NCBI GenBank assembly: GCA_016791105.1
Contig: JAEUNM010000002.1
Coordinates: forward strand, 1-53,219
DNA from: Rhodocyclaceae bacterium
Lineage (GTDB): Bacteria; Pseudomonadota; Gammaproteobacteria; Burkholderiales; Rhodocyclaceae
Length of the DNA: 53,219 nt
Direction of reading: 5' to 3'
In this document: positions 42,827 to 50,300 of the stretch, piece after piece
Numbering within the stretch: the stretch's first letter is position 1
Layout of the letters: each line of letters opens with the position of its first letter
The notes under the pieces: generated by a model
Told to the model about the DNA's origin: nothing
The model's database searches: none
Seen by the model: only the letters and a program-made list of their open reading frames with translations
Translations under genes and position numbers: made by a program

Positions 42827-44139
42827 GGCGCCACGGCCTGCACGAGGTTCAGCGTGCGTTGCGCGAGCCATTCCATGTCAGCGTCGTCCATCACGTAGGG
42901 CGGCATCCAGTACACGGTATTGCCGAGCGGGCGCAGCAATAATTCGCGCTCGAGCGCGGCGGCGAAAAAACGCCGCGCATAGAGCGGGTCGGTACTCGCC
43001 ACGTCGAACGCCAACATCATGCCGCACTGGCGCAGATTGCGTACCTGCGGCAAGGCGGTGATGGGCGCCGCCAGTTCGGCGAGCCGCGCAGCGCGCTGGC
43101 GGTTGGCGTCGAGCACGACGTCCTGCTCGAATATGTCCAGCGTTGCCAGCGCGGCGCGGCAGGCGAGCGCATTGCCGGTGTAGGAATGGGAGTGCAAAAA
43201 GCCTCGCGCAGTGGCGTCGTCATAAAAAGCTGCGTAAATCGTGCCGGTGCACATGACTATCGATAGTGGCAGATAGCCGCCACTAATACCTTTCGACAAA
43301 CATAGTAAGTCCGGGCGTATGCCGGCCTGCTCGTGCGCGAAAAACGTGCCGGTGCGGCCGCAACCGACGGCGATTTCGTCCGCGATCAGATGGATTTCGT
43401 ATTGATCGCACAGCGCGCGGGCCAGACGCAGGTAGTGCGGGTCGTGCATGGCCATGCCGTTCGCACATTGCACCAGCGGTTCGACGATGAAGGCGGCGGT
43501 TTGCGCGTGATGCTGCTGCAGCCAGCGCTCGAGCGCCGCGGCGGCGCGTTCGGCCACCGAGCGCGCGCTTTCGCCGGCCTCCGCGCCGCGCGCATCGGGT
43601 GACGGCACCGTGGCGCCGGCCCGCACCAGCGGTGCATAGGCGTCGCGGAACAAAGGGATGTCGGTTACGGCCAGCGCGCCCACGGTTTCACCGTGGTAAC
43701 TGCCGGCCAGGCTGGCGAAACCTGTTTTTTCCGGCCGGCCGCGGTTTTTCCAGTAATGCACGCTCATTTTTAGCGCAATTTCAGTTGCCGACGCACCGTC
43801 CGAGGCATAAAAACAATGCCCCAGGGCGCCGCCGCACAGGGCGCTCAGGCGTTCCGACAATTCCACCACCGGCGCGTGCGTAAAGCCGGCCAGCATGACA
43901 TGTTCCAGTTGCGCGAGCTGGGAGGCGATGGCCGCGTTGATGCGCGGTTCGCCGTGGCCGAACAGATTCACCCACCAGGAACTGATGGCGTCGAAATAAC
44001 GCCTACCGTCGAAATCGTACAACCACAAGCCCTGCGCGCGCGCGATGGGCACCAGCGGCAGGGTCTCATGCACTTTCATCTGTGTACAGGGGTGCCATAC
44101 GGCGGCACGGCTGCGGGCGAGCAAATCGGCGTTGTTCAT
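42823..44139 (-). CDS. bioA: Adenosylmethionine-8-amino-7-oxononanoate aminotransferase BioA
   Basis: A 438-residue class III aminotransferase that makes 7,8-diaminopelargonate using SAM as amino donor. Typical segments are VWHPCTQMKVHETLPLVPI, SSWWVNLFGHGEPRIN, FYASDGASATEIALKM, and the PLP lysine in LLCLSKGISGGYLPLS. It is first in the operon. The ATG at 44139 matches homologues; a TTG at 44160 would add seven residues. bioB is not in the window. Confidence 0.95.
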   Translation of the reverse strand: MNNADLLARSRAAVWHPCTQMKVHETLPLVPIARAQGLWLYDFDGRRYFDAISSWWVNLFGHGEPRINAAIASQLAQLEHVMLAGFTHAPVVELSERLSALCGGALGHCFYASDGASATEIALKMSVHYWKNRGRPEKTGFASLAGSYHGETVGALAVTDIPLFRDAYAPLVRAGATVPSPDARGAEAGESARSVAERAAAALERWLQQHHAQTAAFIVEPLVQCANGMAMHDPHYLRLARALCDQYEIHLIADEIAVGCGRTGTFFAHEQAGIRPDLLCLSKGISGGYLPLSIVMCTGTIYAAFYDDATARGFLHSHSYTGNALACRAALATLDIFEQDVVLDANRQRAARLAELAAPITALPQVRNLRQCGMMLAFDVASTDPLYARRFFAAALERELLLRPLGNTVYWMPPYVMDDADMEWLAQRTLNLVQAVAP

Positions 44140-44356
44140 CGTCGGTAAATCATGGTGCAAGCAGGCGGTGCCCGGGCGGATCCTTGCAGCGGATCAGGTG
44201 CTGTTTCGGGGTATCGGCCGGGCTGCGGGTTGACGCGCGGCGCGCCCATCGTCCAATCGGATGATTCTGGCTTTTATTCTACCAATCAGACATATAACAT
44301 AGGGTGGCGGCGCATAATCGCGGTCGCGGCGTAACTCGAACAATACGGTGGTCGGC
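44140..44356. other. Divergent regulatory gap between bioA and the giant exoprotein gene
   Basis: This 217-bp gap must hold promoters for both the biotin operon and the exoprotein. Its middle is locally AT-rich (about 44265-44302, with ATATAAC). An imperfect dyad, ATCGTCC-AATC-GGATGAT, stands at 44248-44265. I could not recognise a BirA or BioR operator. Confidence 0.45.
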
Positions 44357-47300
44357 ATGAAAGCTTCCAGACAGAGTGGGGCGCGCGTGTCGCGCGCGCA
44401 GGGTAGGGTGAAACTGGCAGTTTGTGCGCTCGGCGCGGCCATCGCCGCGTGTTTTTCGCCAGGGGCCACAGCCTTGCCGAACGGGGCGCAGGTGGCGGCC
44501 GGCCAGGCGGCGCTGCAGCAGCAGGCCGGGCAGCTCACCATCACAAACAGCCCTGGCGCCATCATCAACTGGCAATCGTTTTCGATCGCCGCGCAGGAAG
44601 CGGTGCGCTTTCAGCAGGCCTCGGCAAGCAGCGCCGTATTGAACCGCGTCATCGGCTCGGGCGGCAACATTCTGCGCTCCGACATTCTGGGCAGTCTTTC
44701 TTCGAACGGGCGGGTGTTCTTGCTCAATCCGGCCGGCGTGCTGATCGGTCCGGGTGCACGTATCGATACCGCGGCTTTCGTCGCGTCCACCCTGTCCATG
44801 ACGGATGAAGATTTTCTGGCCGGACGGCTCAAGTTTTCCGGCGGCCCTGGCGCCAGCGACATCGTTAACCAGGGCGTGATTGCTGCCGGCCGCAACGGCG
44901 ACATTCTGCTCGTTGCGCCCAATATCGAAAATAGCGGCGTCATCCGCAGCGAAGGCGGCCGCATCATCCTGGCGGCCGGTGAGGAAGTGAGCATCACCAG
45001 CCCGGATTTGGCGGGGGTGCGCTTCGACGTGCAGGCGCCGGACAATTCCGTGCGCAATCTGGGTAGCGTGGTATCCGCCGGCGGCGCCGTGGGCATGTTC
45101 GCGGGCACCTTGCACCACTCCGGCGCGATCAGTGCCAATAGCGTAACGGTGGGCGAAAGCGGCCGCATCGTGCTGGCGGCGGCGAAAAATATCGAACTGG
45201 CATCCGGCTCCAGCGTGTCCGCGAATGGGCCGGAGGGCGGATCGGTCAGCGTGCAGTCTGCCACTGGCGACGTCTATGTCGCCGGCAGTGTGGAGGCGCG
45301 CGGAAGTGCCGGCGGCGGTGGCAATGTCGATTTGCTGGGAACTCGGGTTGCGCTGCTCGACGGCGCAAAAGTGGACGTATCCGGCCGCGGCGGCGGTGGC
45401 CGGGTGCGTGTGGGCGGCGACTACCACGGCGGCGACGTGCAGCGCGCCGAATATCTGTATATGGACCGCGCTGCGACCATTCGTGCCGATGCGCAGACTT
45501 CAGGCGATGGCGGACGGGTAGTCCTTTGGTCGCAGCTTGGCACGCGCTTCGACGGCACGGTTTTCGCGCGCGGTGGTGCCGCGGGAGGCAACGGCGGCTT
45601 CGTCGAAACCTCCTCGGCCGGTGTGCTGCAGGCGGCAGGATTGGTGCATTCGGACGCCCCGCGAGGACTTCCGGGCACGTGGTTGCTTGACCCGGCCGAC
45701 GTGCTGATCGGCGACACAGACGCAGGTGGCGGGTTCAGCGTGTCGAACCCGACCGTTTTCACGTCGATCGGCAGTGCGTCCTCCGTAAGTGCCGCCAATA
45801 TAAGTAACGCCTTGAACGCCGGAACTTCGGTAACGATCACGACCAACAGTTCCGACGGCTCTGGTGCCGGCGACATCACCGTTGCGTCCAGCATTGCGCA
45901 TGACACGGGCGGCGCAGTCACGCTTGCCTTGCAGGCGGACCGCGACATCGTGGTGAATGGCGGCGTGCAGATAGGCGGCAGCGCTACAACCAATGTAGTA
46001 CTCGATGCAGCCTTGTCCGGTGATGGCGTAATTGCTCTGCAGCCGGGCGCGTCGATCCGTAGTGCGGGCGGAAATATTGCGCTTGGCGGCGGCATTGATC
46101 CCACGGTGTCACCCGCGCGTGGACGTCTATCCATCGATCCCGCCGGCGGCTCGGGCATTTTGCTCAGCGGGGCAACGCTCGACGCTGCCGGCGGCAACAT
46201 ATCCTTGATCGGTAGTGCCACGATGGTCAGCAGCGCGGCCGGCGTGAGCTTGTCCGGTTCGACGCTTTCCACCACGGGCGCAGGAAGCATCCGAATCGAG
46301 GGTACCGGCGGGCTCGAAGCCGGGTTCGACAACCGCGGTGTGTATATCAGTGGTTCAAGCCTGAGTACGCAACACGGCGATATCTCGATAATCGGAACCG
46401 GGCAGGCGTTTGCATCAACCTCTGACGGCATTTTCGCGAATGGTTCGACGCGCATCAACGCGAGCGGTTCGGGCTCCATCCAGTTGACCGGCAGCGCAAG
46501 CGGCAGCGCATCGTCGGCCGGCATTTCGCTTGCCGACGCTACGCAGATCGAAACCCAGGGTGGTTCCATCGTCCTGGATGGCAATGCGAATGAGAGTGGC
46601 GCGGGCAATTACGGCGTCGTACTTTTTTCCGGAACGTCCGGCATTGCCCCGCTGCTGCGGGCAAATGGCTCAGGTGGTATTTCCATCACCGGCAATGACA
46701 ATGCCGGAAGCAATCCTGGCGTGTATTTGACCAGTGCCGGCACCAGCGTGGAAGCTCCCGGCGGCGGCACCATCGAAATCACTGCGGGCACGGCATTTGG
46801 GTCGAGTGCGCTGACTTTCGATTCCGGAGTCAGTATCAGCGGCAGTGGGGCATTAGTGCTGCAGCCGTCCACCGGAAGTGCCGACATCAGCATTGGCGCC
46901 GTGAGTGCGAATAGCGTATTTCACCTGGACGCAGGCAATCTGGCAGCCCTGCAGGCGGGCTTTACCAGCATGACCGTGGGTCGCGCCGGCCCGGATGCGG
47001 TCGGCAACGTGCATGTCGGGGATCTTGCGTCCGGCGACATTCCGGCGAACGATCTGATTATCCAGGGTGGAGATGTCCTGGTCGAGGGTTCGCTGGGTTC
47101 GTCAGTCAGCACCTTCAACCATAACCTGACCTTGCGCGCAAACGCCGAAATATTGTTTACCCCCGGCGTTTCGATCAACGCCAGCGGAGGCCCCTACGAC
47201 ATCAAGCTGTTTGCCAATTCGGATGGTATCAACGGCCGCATCGTGATGGACGGAGTTTCCGTACTCAGCGGCGGTGGTCAGATTTTGCTGTGCGGCGCGG

Positions 47301-50300
47301 ATTGCACGCAATACGCCGAGGGCGTGGGCGGGGGGAGTTCGTCCGACGCGGACTACGGTATCTTGATTCGCAACTCGGTGGTCGACGCATGGAACGTGGA
47401 TACCGGCACGGGCGACATACAAATTCGTGGTAGGGGGGTGGGCGAAGGCGGCGCTGGCGCCGGTGTGCACATTGAAGGTTCCACTATTAATGCGGCTAAC
47501 CTGACCATCGATGGCGTAGGCGGGGCATTCGGGAGTGGCGGAGCCACGGGCGTCGAAATTCTTGCCAATAGCCTTGTGGTTGCGAATGCAGGCGCTTTGT
47601 CAATCACGGGCGTTGGCGGCAATTTCAGTTCTGGCAGCGGCGATCACGGAATTTTGATAGCGGGCGGATCGACACTGCTTGCAAACTGGTCCACCGACAT
47701 TAGCTTGACGGGTACCGGCGGGAGTTTGGGTTCCTCGGCAAATTACGGTGTCTGGCTAGACGGAGGCTCGTCCATATCGAGTTCGTCCGGCGCGATTTCC
47801 ATTACCGGATTTGGCGGCGGATTTAGCGCCGGATCGGGAGACGATGCAAGCGGCGTCGTGGCCAGCGGTAATTCTTCAATTACGTCCGCGGGCGGGGCGA
47901 TCACTATTTCCGGCTTCGGCGCGTATTTTGCGTCGGCCTCATTCGTTCGCGGTGTCGTGCTGTCGGATACCCAAGTCAGCACCGACGGCAGCGGGACAAT
48001 CTGGATTCAAGGTACGGGCGGGGACTACGGCTCGCCGGCCGATGGACTTGGCAATTCGCATGGGGTTCATTTGGCTGGCTCGACCGTCGTACAGACCGCC
48101 GACGGCTGGCTCGAAATCGACGGCACCGCCACTGATACCAGCGGGCTGGGGGGCTCCGCCGGTGTTGTGATTGACGGCCCGGCGCTGGTTCAAACCACCG
48201 GCGCTGGGAGTATCGGCATTACCGGTACCGGCGCGCCCAGCGGGTTTTCCAACACCGGCGTGCTGTTGCGCGGTACCGGCGCGGCGTTGAGCGCACTGGG
48301 TAGCGGAAATATTTCCGTTACCGGCACGCAGCGAGGCAGTGCCGGCGGCGGCGGGGGCGGGATCTATTTGGCGTCCGGTGCGTCCATTTCTGCATCTTCC
48401 GGGGGCGTAGACCTGACCGGGAGCGGGGTGGATACCGAGGCCGGCATTGCAATTCTTGGTCCCGTCGGAGGTGCGTCCCAAAGCGGCCACATCAGCCTGA
48501 CTGCCGACCTGCTCGCGATAGATGCCAGCGTCGGTCTGGTGCAGACCGGCAGCATTGCCACGCTGCAGCCGCTTAGTTCAGGCAATTCGGTTGCGCTGGG
48601 TTCGGTATCCAGCGGAGTCACTACTTATGCCCCGTCGCTTTTGAGTCGCGTGCATGCCGGCACGCTGGAACTGCGTACGCTGGGCGGTGACATCATGCTG
48701 GACGCCGACCTGGCGAGCGCCGATATTGCGGCCGGAGATTTGCTGCTAAGTTCCGGCGGGACCATTTCGTTAAGTTCCACCATCGGCACTTTGGCAAGCC
48801 CTTTCGACCACCCTTTGACCGCCAACGCGCAATTCAGCATCAATGTGTTCGGAAATGGTCAAGTCGTTCTGGCCGACGGCCGCAATCTGACACTGAACGC
48901 AGATCTTGCCGGCGAAGCGGTCGCCAGTCTGAACATAGGCGGCAGTTCCGGTTCGACGCTGCTTCAGGTAGGTAGCAGCGGAGCCAATACCGGGTACATG
49001 ACGCTGACCGGTACGGACATCAACATCAATTGTTTCAGCGATTGTTCGTCCACCACGGTGCGCGTACTAGGCAGCGGAAGCCAGACCTTGACGGCGTCGA
49101 CGGGCAATATCACGCTGGACGCGACGTCGGGACCGGTTACGGTGGATACCGGCGGCGGCACGCAAACTTTGCGGGCAAATGGTTCTGCGGGCCAGATCGA
49201 GGTATACGGGCCGGGTGCGACGGCATTGCTGCAAAGTCTGGGCAGCCAGGTCATCGAAACATCCGGCATGGTGCATGTTGCGGCCGGCTCGGTTTCTGGC
49301 GCGCACGCCAAGGTGCTGGCGGAAACGGGACAAAGCATCACCGCGCAATCGCTTTCCATTCAAGCTGACGGCGGCAATGATGCACTGGTACAAAATAACG
49401 CCACGAGCGCACAGAACAGCAGCACGCAATCCATAACCATCGTGCAGACGCTGCCGGGCACGAGCGGCATTACTGTTGAGAATTTGGGCAGTGGAATTGC
49501 GGCGCTATCCAATCTTGCGACCGGGCCACAACTCATAAGCGTGCAGGATGCGTCCGCCGTCAGCGTTGCGGGGCATGGAGGGATAGCCCGCATCGATGCC
49601 GCCGGCAACCAGACATTGAGCCTTACCGGCATGGATGGCAATGCCCTCGACGTGGGGGCATCCGATGCCCAAGCTGTATCCGTGATAAGTGCCGGCGGCA
49701 CACAAAGCATTACGGCGGGAAGCGTTAACCTGGGCGTAGGGAACGGCGCCGGAAGCGACGCGCTGATTACCGCCGGGTTGAATCAGTCCATTACCGCCAG
49801 CGGCGATATCAATTTGTATGGCACGGATGGCTCGAGTATCGGCTTGGCACTTGCCGGCATTCAACAAACCGGCGGCAGCCTGCAGAGCCTGACTGCCGCA
49901 TCCCTGACGGTACAAGGGAATGCCGCGGTGCAAAGCGCGGCCCAACAGCAATTTGCTTTGAGCGGCGATCTGCTGATACGCAGCGGCGGCAGTGGCGGGC
50001 AGAGCGCCCTCATCGATGCGCAATCGGGACAGACGGTTACGGCGCGGTCACTTACCGTGACGGCGCTGGGTGGCAGCGATGCGCTGCTGCGCAATCTTGC
50101 GAGCGGCGCGCAGGTCGTCACTATTTTGAACGCGGCTGCCGGTACCGGTGTTGAAATTCGTAACGCCGGCTCCGGCGGCGTCGCGGCGGTTGAAAATCTA
50201 GGCGGCAATCAGACGCTGACTGTGACCGACAGCGCCGGGGTAACCGTACTGGGCTCGGCTGCCACGGCCAAAATTTATGCGGCGGGTAGCCAGTCGTTGC

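Noticed and set aside
44140..44356. A BioR box or BirA operator before bioA.
   Set aside because: No TTATCTATAA-like palindrome or long BirA dyad is visible; only an imperfect seven-base dyad is present.
44279..46608. Two long minus-strand frames (382 and 395 codons) opposite the giant exoprotein gene.
   Set aside because: The plus-strand frame shows a signal peptide and TPS domain. The antisense frames arise from the repetitive Gly/Ser/Thr/Ala codons and have no recognisable domain.
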